From an uncultured archaeon (GTDB lineage Archaea; Nanobdellota; Nanobdellia; Pacearchaeales; GW2011-AR1), in the NCBI GenBank assembly GCA_903866625.1, contig CAIPOI010000006.1, forward strand, positions 1 to 64,000: DNA of 64,000 nt, written 5' to 3'. The notes beneath the pieces were generated by a model. That model had not been told where the DNA came from and made no database searches. It saw only the letters and a list, made by a program, of their open reading frames with translations. The first letter of the stretch is position 1; each line of letters begins with the position of its first letter. The position numbers and the translations under genes are program-made. Of the stretch, positions 16,994 through 27,305 are shown in pieces.

Positions 16994-18334
16994 ATGGAAA
17001 CTAACGAAAAAATTGAAAATTTTCAAAAATTAGGAATTAAAGAAGGCTTACTTAGAAGTCTAATTGATCTTGGTTTTGAGAAACCTACAGAAATCCAAGA
17101 AAAAACAATACCACTTATAATTCAGGGAAAAGATATTATTGGCGGAGCTGCAACTGGCTCGGGTAAGACTTTGGCTTTTGGAGCAGGAATTATTGAAAAG
17201 TGTAATGCTGAAAAATATGTTCAGGCTTTGGTTTTGGTTCCTACAAGAGAGTTGGCTGAACAGGTAACAAAAGAACTAAGAAAATTCTCAAAATACAAAA
17301 ATCTTGGAATAACTGCAGTTTATGGCGGAGTATCTATAAATCCGCAATTTGAAGCAATTCAAGAAGCAGATGTTGTTGTCGGAACTCCTGGAAGAATCTT
17401 AGATCATCTTGAAAGAGGTAGTTTAAAACTAAAAAATCTAAAACTTCTTGTGCTTGATGAAACGGATAGAATGTTAGATATGGGTTTTATAGAAGATGTT
17501 GAAAGAATAGTTGCAGCTTGTTCAAAATTTAGACAGACTCTTTTATTTTCTGCAACAATACCTCCTGAAATAGCAAGACTAGCAAAAGAATATATGACTG
17601 GCCCTATTGAAGTAAATGCAGAAATTCAAGTTGATCCTAAAAAACTTAAACAAGCATATTATGATGTTCCAGACGGACTAAAATTCTCTCTGTTAGTTCA
17701 TTTATTGAAACACGAACATCCCGGACTTATAATGGTTTTCTGTAATACGCAAAGCAATACTGATTTTGTTGTTAGAAATCTCCAAAATAATGGCATAGAT
17801 GCTAAAGCAATTCATGGGGGGTTAAGCCAAGATAAGAGAAACAAAACTATGAACCTATTTCATTCAAAAGCAGTAAGTGTTCTTGTTTGTACTGATGTTG
17901 CTGCAAGAGGATTAGACATTAAAGGTGTTTCTCATGTCTATAACTATGATGTGCCCAATGAGTTGAATAACTATGTTCATAGAATAGGAAGAACCGCTAG
18001 AGCAGGGGCAGATGGAATTGCTATAACTATCTTAGCTTCAAGAGATTATGATCAATTTTCAAGACTATTAAGAACACTTGAAGTGGATATAGAAAAAATT
18101 GAACTGCCCGAAGTTGAAAGGGTGAGAATTATTACTCAAGAAAGAAGAGGTTTTGGAAGAGGTAGTAGAGATTTTGCTGGCAGAGACTCGAGAGGGGGAA
18201 GATTTGGTAGAGATTCTAGGAATAGTAGACCTAATCGGGGCGGTAGAAGAATGAGTTCTGGAAATTCTAGAGATTCTAGAAGGGCCCTTAGAGCAAGAAG
18301 GCATATTAATCATGGCGGATATGGTATGAGATAA
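16994..18334 (+). CDS. DEAD-box RNA helicase with C-terminal RGG/GRDSR-rich tail
   Basis: ATGSGKT, DETD (DEAD-box variant), SAT, HRIGRTARAG; tail FGRGSRDFAGRDSRGGRFGRDSRNSRPNRGG. Confidence 0.95.
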   Translation: METNEKIENFQKLGIKEGLLRSLIDLGFEKPTEIQEKTIPLIIQGKDIIGGAATGSGKTLAFGAGIIEKCNAEKYVQALVLVPTRELAEQVTKELRKFSKYKNLGITAVYGGVSINPQFEAIQEADVVVGTPGRILDHLERGSLKLKNLKLLVLDETDRMLDMGFIEDVERIVAACSKFRQTLLFSATIPPEIARLAKEYMTGPIEVNAEIQVDPKKLKQAYYDVPDGLKFSLLVHLLKHEHPGLIMVFCNTQSNTDFVVRNLQNNGIDAKAIHGGLSQDKRNKTMNLFHSKAVSVLVCTDVAARGLDIKGVSHVYNYDVPNELNNYVHRIGRTARAGADGIAITILASRDYDQFSRLLRTLEVDIEKIELPEVERVRIITQERRGFGRGSRDFAGRDSRGGRFGRDSRNSRPNRGGRRMSSGNSRDSRRALRARRHINHGGYGMR

Positions 18335-18384
18335 CTATTCTTCCCAACACAAATATTTATATTCATAATTTTAAGTGATTTAAC

Positions 18385-20112
18385 ATGGAAAAAGATCTGA
18401 TTAGTTTTATAAAAAAGAATAATATTGGTTTGTTTAACGAACCAGAAACAATTAGAAGAGAAGCTAAAAATATATTTAAAACAAAAGATGCAAAATTAGT
18501 TTTTTCTAAAACACTTGATATAATCTCTGAAAGTTTTTCACTTTCTAATACTTCTAATCTGCTTAGTTATTTTGAGTTTACTCAAGATAAAGCTGAAATA
18601 ATAAAAAGACAGGAATTTTTTAAGAAGATTATAGCTCTAAAAAAAGATAGTGCATTTCTTAAACAGCTTAAAACTCCGGAATCAAAATGGGTTCCAGATT
18701 ATGATATAACTGTTGTAACAAGCAATGAAAAGACATTCATAGAGCTAAAAAAGCTAGGAATACCTGCAAAATTTGTAACAACAGAAGAAGATGTAAAATA
18801 TCTAGAAAGTGCAGATATTATTCAGGTAATAGACGCTGAGGAAGTAGAAACTTTTTTAGACCAACTACCTCAAACACTTAGTATAAATAACATTGAAGAT
18901 GTTTATCTTGAAAGATATCTCGAGATTGTGGCTGGCTGGAAAAAAAATATTGAAATCTTAAAATCAAATGAGAGTAATCTTACAGAGGATATAGTTGAAT
19001 TAATAAATAAATTGCAACAACTCTTAGTATTAACTGAAAATAAAAAAAGAGAAAAGCTTACCAAACAACTAGTTGATGAAAAAGTCAGCGAGATAAATGA
19101 AAGCTTATTTGATAAAATAAAGACTCTTAATTTTTCTGGAGAGGTATTAGTTAAAATATTAAGTGGCAATAGTCTGCCAAAAGAAGTAAGTGAAATAGTA
19201 GAAAAAGAGCTTGAAGCAAATAATCTGCCAGAGGAAGTAATAACTTTAGGAATACCTTTAAAAATTGATGAACGAGAGCTTGCAAGATATCTAAAAGAGC
19301 AGGATTCAAATGAATTTGTAAACTCTTCAGCAAAAATAAAAAAATATTCTGTAGAACTAAAAAAAGTTCCATTAACCCTTGAAGAACTTGAACAAAAATT
19401 AATATTATTAGACTTTTATTCAGGCATAAACAAATTTTCAAAAGATAATAAAGAGTTTTCAATAATAAACTCTGAATTAGAAATAAAAAACTCAAAAAAT
19501 ATATTTTTAAGAGAAGCTCAACCAATTTCTTTTAAACTTAATAATGAATTTAGATGTTCTATACTCACCGGAGCAAACTCAGGAGGAAAAACAACCTTGT
19601 TAGAACATCTTATACAAATAATAACTATCAGCCAAATCGGTTTACCGATTAATGAAAAGATTAGTATTCCTCTGTTTACTGATGTTTATTATTTTGCAAA
19701 AAATAAAGGCTCTCTAAGTAAGGGTGCTTTTGAAACTCTTCTTAATCAGATGGCTGAAATAACTCCTGGAGAGCAAACAATAATTTTAGCGGATGAGATA
19801 GAAAGTGTAACAGAACCAGGAGTAGCAGGGAAGATACTTTGTGCTACTGCAGATTATTTTATAACAAGAAATTGTTTTGTTATCATTGCTACTCACCTTG
19901 GAAGAGAAATAAAGAATAATCTTCCAAGAAAAGCAAGAATAGATGGTATTGAAGCAAAGGGGCTTGATGAAAATGATGAGTTAATTGTAGACCATAATCC
20001 TGTTCTTGGTAAACTCGCTAATTCCACTCCAGAGCTAATAGTAGAAAAAATGGCAAGAAAACAGCCAAGCGATTATATTAAGTTTATATCAGAATATGTT
20101 AAGAAAAATTGA
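18385..20112 (+). CDS. MutS-family ATPase (archaeal MutS-like/MutS2-related)
   Basis: Walker A TGANSGGKTT; IILADEIESVTEPG Walker B; FVIIATHLG. Confidence 0.85.
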   Translation: MEKDLISFIKKNNIGLFNEPETIRREAKNIFKTKDAKLVFSKTLDIISESFSLSNTSNLLSYFEFTQDKAEIIKRQEFFKKIIALKKDSAFLKQLKTPESKWVPDYDITVVTSNEKTFIELKKLGIPAKFVTTEEDVKYLESADIIQVIDAEEVETFLDQLPQTLSINNIEDVYLERYLEIVAGWKKNIEILKSNESNLTEDIVELINKLQQLLVLTENKKREKLTKQLVDEKVSEINESLFDKIKTLNFSGEVLVKILSGNSLPKEVSEIVEKELEANNLPEEVITLGIPLKIDERELARYLKEQDSNEFVNSSAKIKKYSVELKKVPLTLEELEQKLILLDFYSGINKFSKDNKEFSIINSELEIKNSKNIFLREAQPISFKLNNEFRCSILTGANSGGKTTLLEHLIQIITISQIGLPINEKISIPLFTDVYYFAKNKGSLSKGAFETLLNQMAEITPGEQTIILADEIESVTEPGVAGKILCATADYFITRNCFVIIATHLGREIKNNLPRKARIDGIEAKGLDENDELIVDHNPVLGKLANSTPELIVEKMARKQPSDYIKFISEYVKKN

Positions 20113-20122
20113 AAACTTAGTT

Positions 20123-20674
20123 TTAAGAGATAAAACTTCTAGCTCTATCTGAAATTTCTAGTTGAGCCCTGCGGATTCTTGGATCCTTATAGTAGCCTAT
20201 TAGTTCGAATCGGTAGGTACGATTTTCTGGTTTTATATATCCCGCAATTTTGTAAGGAGAATTTATTAATTTTCTTCTAACTCTAACAAAATTAAGTGCA
20301 AGAATGAGTTCAATTGAATTCTCATCTTCTAAAAAATCTGCCTTATCAGATGGACTTATATCTGCATAAGCCCGTATATAATCTTGAACTTTATCAATTT
20401 GGCATCTAGAAGGCACATGGGAGTGCATAGACCCCAAATAATCATGCATAAAACTCCAACCCGCCCTTACTCCTGAAAGAGGTTGAGAACTGCAAGCGGT
20501 TCTTCTTGCTAGCTGAATTGGATGCACTTGCTGAATAACAAAGTTTTTGTCTGCGATGCTTTTTCCAAATAAAAATCCCATGCACTCAACATTCAAACAT
20601 TCATAAGCACTCCTTAAAATGCCTTCGAAAGGCTTATCTTGAATGTAGATTCTTCCAACTTTTTTAAATGACAT
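20123..20674 (-). CDS. JAB1/MPN (JAMM)-like putative metalloprotease
   Basis: ECMGFLFGK ... GSMHSHVPSRCQID ... ISPSD resemble E, HxH and SxxD of JAMM. Confidence 0.6.
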   Translation of the reverse strand: MSFKKVGRIYIQDKPFEGILRSAYECLNVECMGFLFGKSIADKNFVIQQVHPIQLARRTACSSQPLSGVRAGWSFMHDYLGSMHSHVPSRCQIDKVQDYIRAYADISPSDKADFLEDENSIELILALNFVRVRRKLINSPYKIAGYIKPENRTYRFELIGYYKDPRIRRAQLEISDRARSFIS

Positions 20675-20681
20675 TTTAAAA

Positions 20682-21188
20682 TTATTTTTTTACAAAATCT
20701 AAGAGATTTCTTTTCTCAAACTTTACAACTCCAGAAGTTTCTGAGTGTATTTGTATGCTGATAATAGTAAAACCTTCACACATGCAGGTAAGATTCCAAA
20801 CTTTTTGATTATCTATTATTTGAAGAACAGCAATAATTTCTTCAAGCTTATTTTTTATATTATTTTCCATTAAAGATTTTTCAACTATTTCTTTTAAATC
20901 TCCAATATCCACTTGAACATCGCAATTAATCTTATCTAAAGGTTTTTGCTTTTCAAATATATCACTTGTTTCCATAAAGATATTTTTACTTTCTCCAACT
21001 GGAATCTTAAAACTAAAGATTTGTTTGTCATTTCTGTAATCTAAAGAAAAATCACTTGTATCTGCTTTAAAATTTAATATAAAAAATCCTGCACAGAAAA
21101 AAGCATCAGGATATTCTTCCTTAAACTTCAAAAAAGCTTCAGATTTTTGGAGTTTTTCACTTAGTTCTTTGATAAGAGGTATTTCCAT
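20682..21188 (-). CDS. Hypothetical protein
   Basis: 168 aa ORF. Confidence 0.65.
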   Translation of the reverse strand: MEIPLIKELSEKLQKSEAFLKFKEEYPDAFFCAGFFILNFKADTSDFSLDYRNDKQIFSFKIPVGESKNIFMETSDIFEKQKPLDKINCDVQVDIGDLKEIVEKSLMENNIKNKLEEIIAVLQIIDNQKVWNLTCMCEGFTIISIQIHSETSGVVKFEKRNLLDFVKK

Positions 21189-21229
21189 AGAAAAAATAAT
21201 AATTTTTGGTTTTTATAGATTTGTGTGCT

Positions 21230-21439
21230 CTATTCTAACTCTTTAATATACTGTTGATAAAGCTCTTGGGTTTTTCTTAGTAAAGCCATTGGGCTCGAAG
21301 TTCCTAAGAGTTGGGTTGCTTCTTGGCATGCTCTTGTATAAACTTCCATATCTACTTCTGCTTCTTCATCTACATCCCTAGAAAATTCTCCTTGAAATAA
21401 GAGTTCAGTTATATCTATACTCTCTCTTTCAGTTGGCAT
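21230..21439 (-). CDS. Hypothetical protein
   Basis: 69 aa ORF tightly upstream of thrS. Confidence 0.5.
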   Translation of the reverse strand: MPTERESIDITELLFQGEFSRDVDEEAEVDMEVYTRACQEATQLLGTSSPMALLRKTQELYQQYIKELE

Positions 21440-21444
21440 CTTAC

Positions 21445-23223
21445 TTACTTTCTTTCTTTAATCTCTTTTAACAATTCAGAAATAAAATCTTCTTTCTTTA
21501 CGCCGAACTTTGGTTTTGTCTCTCCGCGTTTCTTTATTGCAAGTGTTTTCTTTTCTTCTTCTTTATCTCCGATAGTGATAAGATAAGGAATCTTAAGTTC
21601 TGCTGCTTTTCTAACCTTATCATTGACTGTATTTGATTCTAAATCTGCATCTACCCTTATGCCTAATTCTCGCATCTCATTTACAAGCTTCTCACAAGCT
21701 TTTATGTTTCTATCTGTAAAAGAGATAACTCTAACCTGAACAGGTGAGAGCCAGGTTGGAAGATTACCTTGAGTCTTCTCCAATATGTATGCCATTGTTC
21801 TTTCTATACAACCTACAGAAGATCTATGAATTACCATGGGTCTTTGTAATTTATTGTTCTCGTCAAGATAAGTCATATCATATCTTTCAGGAAGGGCAAA
21901 ATCAATTTGAACAGTAATCAAAGTATCTTCTTTACCATAAACATCTTTATATTGCAAATCTAGTTTTGGACCATAGAATGCTGCTTCACCCTCTGCTTCT
22001 ACATACTTTATTTTTAAATGGTCCAATATTTTTTTCATTGATTTTTGAGAATCTTCCCAAGCAACAGGATTATCGATATACTTATTTCCCTTATCTTTAG
22101 GATCCCATTTAGAGAACCTATACCAAACCTCTATTCCTAAAGTTTTCATAATATCTTTTATAAAGTCAACTACTTTTCCAAACTCTTCTTCTAATTGTTC
22201 CGGTCTGCAAACTATATGAGCATCGGAAAGAGAGAATTGTCTTACTCTTGTTAAACCCCTTAACTCTCCTGATTGTTCATTTCTAAAGAGATTTGCCATT
22301 TCAGCATACCTAATTGGAAGTTCTTTGTAACTTCTCGGTTTACTTTTATAAATTACAAACTGAAATGGACAGGTCATAGGGCGAAGAGCAAATTCTTCAT
22401 CACCAACATTTAGAACGAACATAGAATCTTTATAATGTTGCCAATGACCTGAAACCCTATACAAATCTGCTTTAGCCATTATTGGCGTTGATGTATGAAC
22501 ATATCCTCTTTTTATTTCTTCATCAACATTAAATCTTTCTAATTCTCTTCTTATAATAGAACCTCTTGGAGTAAAAAGAGGTAAGCCTTTCCCAACAATT
22601 TCACTTACTAAGTATAAATCAAGTTCTCTACCAATCTCAACATTACTCTTCAAACCTTTCTCTCCTGTTGGAGCAGTCATATGAACCTTACTCATCATCT
22701 TCCCTAAATTTTCTCTTTGTTCTTTTGTTAGTTCTGGCTCATGATATTGATTTTTTGCGAGTTTTGGTGTTTTAATCTTTCCAGAACTTTCAGTTTCAAT
22801 AGATTCACCAACACTTCTGCTCAGCTCAGCTAAAGGATGGCCCTTGCACTTTAACTCAAACTCTTTATAATAACCAAAGGGTGCTCTAAAAACTTCAAGC
22901 TTCTTTTTCTTTAACTCTTTCTCTGCTTCAATCACGAGATTTTTTGCAAAATCTGGAGCTGAGAGGCTTGGAGATAGATGGGCATAAGGGTATAATACTA
23001 AAGATTTGGCTTTTGTCTTATCCATTAAATCGAGAACATTTTCTAGATAGAGCTTAAGAATATCTTTGTTAGTTTCATCTTGTTTTTCAACAGCTGTAAA
23101 TATAACTAAAACTTCTCTTACTTCAACCTGTTTTTCTTCTGCTTTTTCAAGTGTGGCTCCTTTCAAAGCAGGTTTAACTGGCTTGAATTTTATGTAGTCA
23201 CAGTGTAAAGATAGTATCTTCAT
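21445..23223 (-). CDS. thrS: Threonyl-tRNA synthetase (archaeal type with N-terminal DTD-like editing domain)
   Basis: MKILSLHCDYIKFKPVKPA; class II motifs RYAEMANLFRNEQSGELRGLTRVRQF, MVIHRSSVGCIERTMA. Confidence 0.97.
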   Translation of the reverse strand: MKILSLHCDYIKFKPVKPALKGATLEKAEEKQVEVREVLVIFTAVEKQDETNKDILKLYLENVLDLMDKTKAKSLVLYPYAHLSPSLSAPDFAKNLVIEAEKELKKKKLEVFRAPFGYYKEFELKCKGHPLAELSRSVGESIETESSGKIKTPKLAKNQYHEPELTKEQRENLGKMMSKVHMTAPTGEKGLKSNVEIGRELDLYLVSEIVGKGLPLFTPRGSIIRRELERFNVDEEIKRGYVHTSTPIMAKADLYRVSGHWQHYKDSMFVLNVGDEEFALRPMTCPFQFVIYKSKPRSYKELPIRYAEMANLFRNEQSGELRGLTRVRQFSLSDAHIVCRPEQLEEEFGKVVDFIKDIMKTLGIEVWYRFSKWDPKDKGNKYIDNPVAWEDSQKSMKKILDHLKIKYVEAEGEAAFYGPKLDLQYKDVYGKEDTLITVQIDFALPERYDMTYLDENNKLQRPMVIHRSSVGCIERTMAYILEKTQGNLPTWLSPVQVRVISFTDRNIKACEKLVNEMRELGIRVDADLESNTVNDKVRKAAELKIPYLITIGDKEEEKKTLAIKKRGETKPKFGVKKEDFISELLKEIKERK

Positions 23224-23245
23224 AAAAAGAACAATAGTTGATTAT

Positions 23246-23614
23246 TTATAAAGTTTTATAGGCAGGATTATCTCTAAAGAATTCAGAAGCTCGGCTCATC
23301 ATCTGTAGTTCTGTTGAAAGTTGCTCAATTCTGGAAGCATCTGCAAAAAAGCTTCTCGCGGGTATGGAAGTTCTAAACTTATTGAGATTACATAAAATTT
23401 CTTTAGAAGCTTTTGCAGCATAATCATATTCACCCATTTGATAATCTTCAAAAACTCCTGCTGCTCTTGCTTCAAATTGGGAAATCATTGCTTCTTGCGA
23501 TTCTTTTTGACTAATATATCCCCAGCCAGTTTTTACACTTAAAGCAGCTAAAGAACCTAGAAATAAACTTGCTATCAAAAAACCATTCGCATGTTTTTTC
23601 ATAAAGTTTACCAT
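23246..23614 (-). CDS. Membrane-anchored hypothetical protein
   Basis: 122 aa. Confidence 0.55.
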   Translation of the reverse strand: MVNFMKKHANGFLIASLFLGSLAALSVKTGWGYISQKESQEAMISQFEARAAGVFEDYQMGEYDYAAKASKEILCNLNKFRTSIPARSFFADASRIEQLSTELQMMSRASEFFRDNPAYKTL

Positions 23615-23665
23615 AATAAATCAGTTCATTCTAACTTTATAAGTTTTATTGTAAAATATTAAAAC

Positions 23666-23974
23666 CTATTTTGTTTGATTGACAACCCAATCTTCATAAT
23701 CTTTATTGGCTTCAGCTTCTATCTTTGTAATACAAGGAATCTTATAAGAATGCAACTTTTTTATTTCGGTTTTTACAATCTCCCAATTGTCCCTTCTTGT
23801 TTTAAATAAAGCTATATATTCGTCAACTTCCATTATTTTACCAGTCCAACTAGAAGTGGATCTTATTGGGAAAGTATTTGCTGAGGAAATGAGTCTCTTA
23901 GTAAGAAGATGCTTAATAATTTTGTCTGCCTCTTCTTTATTGGGATAAGTTACTTTTATTATGATGTAAGCCAT
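23666..23974 (-). CDS. cutA: CutA1 family protein
   Basis: VTYPNKEEADKIIKHLLTKRLISSANTFPIRSTSSWTGKI...EYIALFKTR. Confidence 0.92.
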   Translation of the reverse strand: MAYIIIKVTYPNKEEADKIIKHLLTKRLISSANTFPIRSTSSWTGKIMEVDEYIALFKTRRDNWEIVKTEIKKLHSYKIPCITKIEAEANKDYEDWVVNQTK

Positions 23975-23979
23975 TTTTA

Positions 23980-25104
23980 TTATTCCTTAAACAAAAACTT
24001 GTCAAAATGCTTTTTTGCTTCTTCTCGTTTCTTCTGGTGCTCTTTTAAGAAAGCATTTATTTTTTCTATAAGTATTTGTTTTAATTCACCTGTGAGAAGT
24101 TTTCCACTTTGATAATCTTTTTCTATTTTTTCGAGTTTTTTATCATCTGGCTCAAACATAAATCTTAAAAACTGAAAAGCTACATCTATATCAGGATTTC
24201 CTCCAAGCTTTCTATGTTCTTCTAATGTTGCTTGTCCGCCAGAAAAAGCATATTTATTGATTTTCTTTTTTACTTCTTCTGGAGAGTCAGTTAAGAATAT
24301 TGAAGTTTCTTCAGACGAAGACATTTTTCCTTGTGTGCCTGTTAATGGTGGCATGAACACACATTGAATAGAAGCAGGTTTATCATAACCTATTTTTGGA
24401 ATAACGTCTCGAGATATTCTAAAGTGTGGGTCTTGATCAACTGCATGTGGGATCAAACAGGGGATTTTTTTACCCTTAATTATGCTCGGTAAAAAAGCAG
24501 GAACTGCTTGCATGCTCGTATAAAATATTGAGCCGATGTTGTCACTATCACTTAAACCAAATCCTGCTTTAATAGTATTGAAAGTAATTCTCTTAGCAAC
24601 TTCACAGGCAGGTTTATACATTATATCTGCATTTTTAGTATCTACCAAGAATTTTGTTTTTTTTGGATCAAACCCCAAAGCAATTATATCTAACATATTT
24701 TCATGCATATACTTATCAATCTGTTTGAAATCTAGATCTTTTTTGAACAAAAATTTTTCTTCATCTGGAAATTGAAACCATAGTTCTACTCCGAATTTAT
24801 CTTGTAACCACTTTGTAAACTGCCAAACCATAATATGCCCTATATGGATTGGACCAGAAGGAGCTCTTCCAGTATACAAAAAGAATTTATTGCCTTTTTC
24901 ATATTCGTCAAGTATCCAGTTCAAATCTCTATGTGCAAAGAATATTCCTCGCCTTAGAAGAAAGTGTAACTCTCCTGTATGCTTCTTTATCCTCTCCAAA
25001 AGCTTTTTATCTATTTTAGAAACTCCGAACTCTCTAATTAAACGGTCATAGTCCACCTCTCCTTGAACTTCCCAGGGATTTACTTTAAACTCTTTTTTTA
25101 CCAT
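23980..25104 (-). CDS. trpS: Tryptophanyl-tRNA synthetase
   Basis: YTGRAPSGPIHIGHIMVWQFTKWLQ; GKMSSSEETSIFLTD. Confidence 0.96.
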   Translation of the reverse strand: MVKKEFKVNPWEVQGEVDYDRLIREFGVSKIDKKLLERIKKHTGELHFLLRRGIFFAHRDLNWILDEYEKGNKFFLYTGRAPSGPIHIGHIMVWQFTKWLQDKFGVELWFQFPDEEKFLFKKDLDFKQIDKYMHENMLDIIALGFDPKKTKFLVDTKNADIMYKPACEVAKRITFNTIKAGFGLSDSDNIGSIFYTSMQAVPAFLPSIIKGKKIPCLIPHAVDQDPHFRISRDVIPKIGYDKPASIQCVFMPPLTGTQGKMSSSEETSIFLTDSPEEVKKKINKYAFSGGQATLEEHRKLGGNPDIDVAFQFLRFMFEPDDKKLEKIEKDYQSGKLLTGELKQILIEKINAFLKEHQKKREEAKKHFDKFLFKE

Positions 25105-25207
25105 ATAGCCTATAAATTAAGTTTATATTTAAACTTTTTCAATTAAGGATTTATATCGTGGAGTTCAAAAACATTTAAATATGTGCTTTTCATTTTCTAA
25201 GAGTAAA

Positions 25208-27289
25208 ATGGTATCAAAAAAAGGGCTTGTGTTCTCATTATTTTTTTTAATAGCTCTTAGCACAATTTTATCTTGTGCAAGTGCTGAAATAGTTTTTTCT
25301 CAGCTAAAAACAGTTTATAATCTTGGAGATGACTTATCCAGCCAAGTAACTATTACTACAATTAATCCAGGATATCTAGATATAAATCTTATTTGCGGAG
25401 GAATAGAAAAAAATCTTTATCATAACGTTCCTGATTCTAAGATAATTAATCTAAAAAGAACTCTTATTCCCGCCTATATAGAAGATTTATTTGGAAATTG
25501 TTATCTTTCAGGTGTTTATGGTGATGAGAAAGGAGATAGCAGTCAGTTCAAAATAAGCAATGAAGTAAGAGTAAATCTTGAAACAGTTCAGCAAATATAT
25601 GATGCAGGAAACACTGCTATAATAAAAGGAAAGGCGATTAAAGAAAATGGAGTGAATATTAATGGATTTATTGAGATAAGTTTAGATAATGAAACCAAAT
25701 TAAATGATTTAGTAAAAGATGGAAGCTTTAACACTAACTTTAATATTTCTGAAAAAACACATGCTGGAAATTATAGCTTAATAGTAAGGGTTTACGACAA
25801 AGATGCTCAAGACAATTTATTAAATTTTGGAGAAGCAAGTTTAGAAATCCAGATAAATCAAAAACCATCAAAGATTGAACTCGCAGTGGATAGTGTATCT
25901 TTAACTCCTGGAAATAATCTAACAATAATTCCGTTCTTATACGACATGGCAGGAGATATGATGAATCGCTCCCTAATGTTACAGATAAAAGACAGCAAAG
26001 ATAATATTGTTTATGAGAATATAATTAATTCCAATAGTGAATTTGTATTAGAAACAAAGACTAATTTAACTGCAGGAGATCTTAAGATAACTAGCCAAAA
26101 AGATGAGGTCATAGCTGAAAAAAACATAAATGTCTTAGAATTAAAGAAAATTAATGTTAGGATTGTTAATCAAACAATCATACTTGAAAATGTGGGTAAT
26201 GTTCCTTATAATCAGATTATGCAATTCCAAATAGGTAATGAAAGTGTGATGAAAGAAGTTGCTTTAAGTTTAAATGAGACCAAAGAATATGATGTTTCTG
26301 CGCCAGATGGGACTTATGATATTAATATCAAAGACGACTCTGCAGAGTTCTTTTCAGGTTCTGGAATTAGTATGACTGGAAATGTTATTAGCATTGAAGA
26401 AGCCGGGGCAAGAATAACTAATTTTATAACTGAGTATCCCGCTGTCTGGATATTTTTACTTCTAGTGGTTATTGGATTCTTCTTTTCTATGTTTAGAAGA
26501 TACCAACTTACTAGATTTTTAGGCCCATTTCATGAAAAGAAAAATCTCGTGAGACTTGAAGAAAAAAGAGGAGGTATGAGACTAGTTGTTCCAAAAAAAG
26601 AAAAATTAGAAGAAGCAGAATTCACCGAAAAACCCAGCTATAAAAAAATAGATAGTGTTAAAGTAAAAGATATTAAAACCAATGAATCTGTGGAAAAAAT
26701 AAATATTCATGGGGGAATAACTAAAGCAGAACAGGCAGGAGTTTTACACGGACAAAAACAACCCGTTTCAGTAATTGCACTTAAAATAAAAAGCGGTAAA
26801 CCCACGGGAATGGCAAAAGAGAACATTCAGAAAGCTCTTGAATACGCTTATGATGCTAAGGGTGCTTCTTACATATCAGGAGATTATATTTTAGTATTAT
26901 TCTCTCAAATAGTAACAAAAAACAAAAATAATGAAGCTATAGCAATAAAAGCAGCTCAGGAGATGGAAAAGTTCTTAGCTACTCATAATAGAAAGTTCAG
27001 AGATGAATTAGAATATGGCATCGGAGTTAATTCAGGAGACTTAATAACTAAAGTAGAGAATAATACGCTTAAATTTGTATCAATTGATAAAACTCTTGCA
27101 ATTGCTAAAAAGATTGCGGAAATGTCATCTGGAGAGGTTTTACTAAGCAAGGATATTCATTTGAAAACAGCTACAACTATCAAAACTGAAAAAATCCAAA
27201 CTGGAGATACCGAAGCTTTCAAGATAAAAAGAGTAGTTGATACTCAAGCAAGTGAAAAGTTTATAAAAGATTTCTTAAGAAGAAACTAA
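25208..27289 (+). CDS. Membrane receptor-like protein with C-terminal class III nucleotidyl cyclase-like domain
   Basis: Signal peptide, Ig-like ectodomain, TM (AVWIFLLLVVIGFFFSMF), then GASYISGDYILVLFS...YGIGVNSGDLI...FVSIDKTLAIAKKIAEMSSGEVLLSKDI. Start moved from 25181, which overlaps the TATA box. Confidence 0.7.
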   Translation: MVSKKGLVFSLFFLIALSTILSCASAEIVFSQLKTVYNLGDDLSSQVTITTINPGYLDINLICGGIEKNLYHNVPDSKIINLKRTLIPAYIEDLFGNCYLSGVYGDEKGDSSQFKISNEVRVNLETVQQIYDAGNTAIIKGKAIKENGVNINGFIEISLDNETKLNDLVKDGSFNTNFNISEKTHAGNYSLIVRVYDKDAQDNLLNFGEASLEIQINQKPSKIELAVDSVSLTPGNNLTIIPFLYDMAGDMMNRSLMLQIKDSKDNIVYENIINSNSEFVLETKTNLTAGDLKITSQKDEVIAEKNINVLELKKINVRIVNQTIILENVGNVPYNQIMQFQIGNESVMKEVALSLNETKEYDVSAPDGTYDINIKDDSAEFFSGSGISMTGNVISIEEAGARITNFITEYPAVWIFLLLVVIGFFFSMFRRYQLTRFLGPFHEKKNLVRLEEKRGGMRLVVPKKEKLEEAEFTEKPSYKKIDSVKVKDIKTNESVEKINIHGGITKAEQAGVLHGQKQPVSVIALKIKSGKPTGMAKENIQKALEYAYDAKGASYISGDYILVLFSQIVTKNKNNEAIAIKAAQEMEKFLATHNRKFRDELEYGIGVNSGDLITKVENNTLKFVSIDKTLAIAKKIAEMSSGEVLLSKDIHLKTATTIKTEKIQTGDTEAFKIKRVVDTQASEKFIKDFLRRN

Positions 27290-27305
27290 AATAGATTTAA
27301 AATTC

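Noticed and set aside
19151-19525. 124-aa Leu-rich minus-strand ORF
   Set aside because: Antisense within the MutS-like gene; low-complexity artefact
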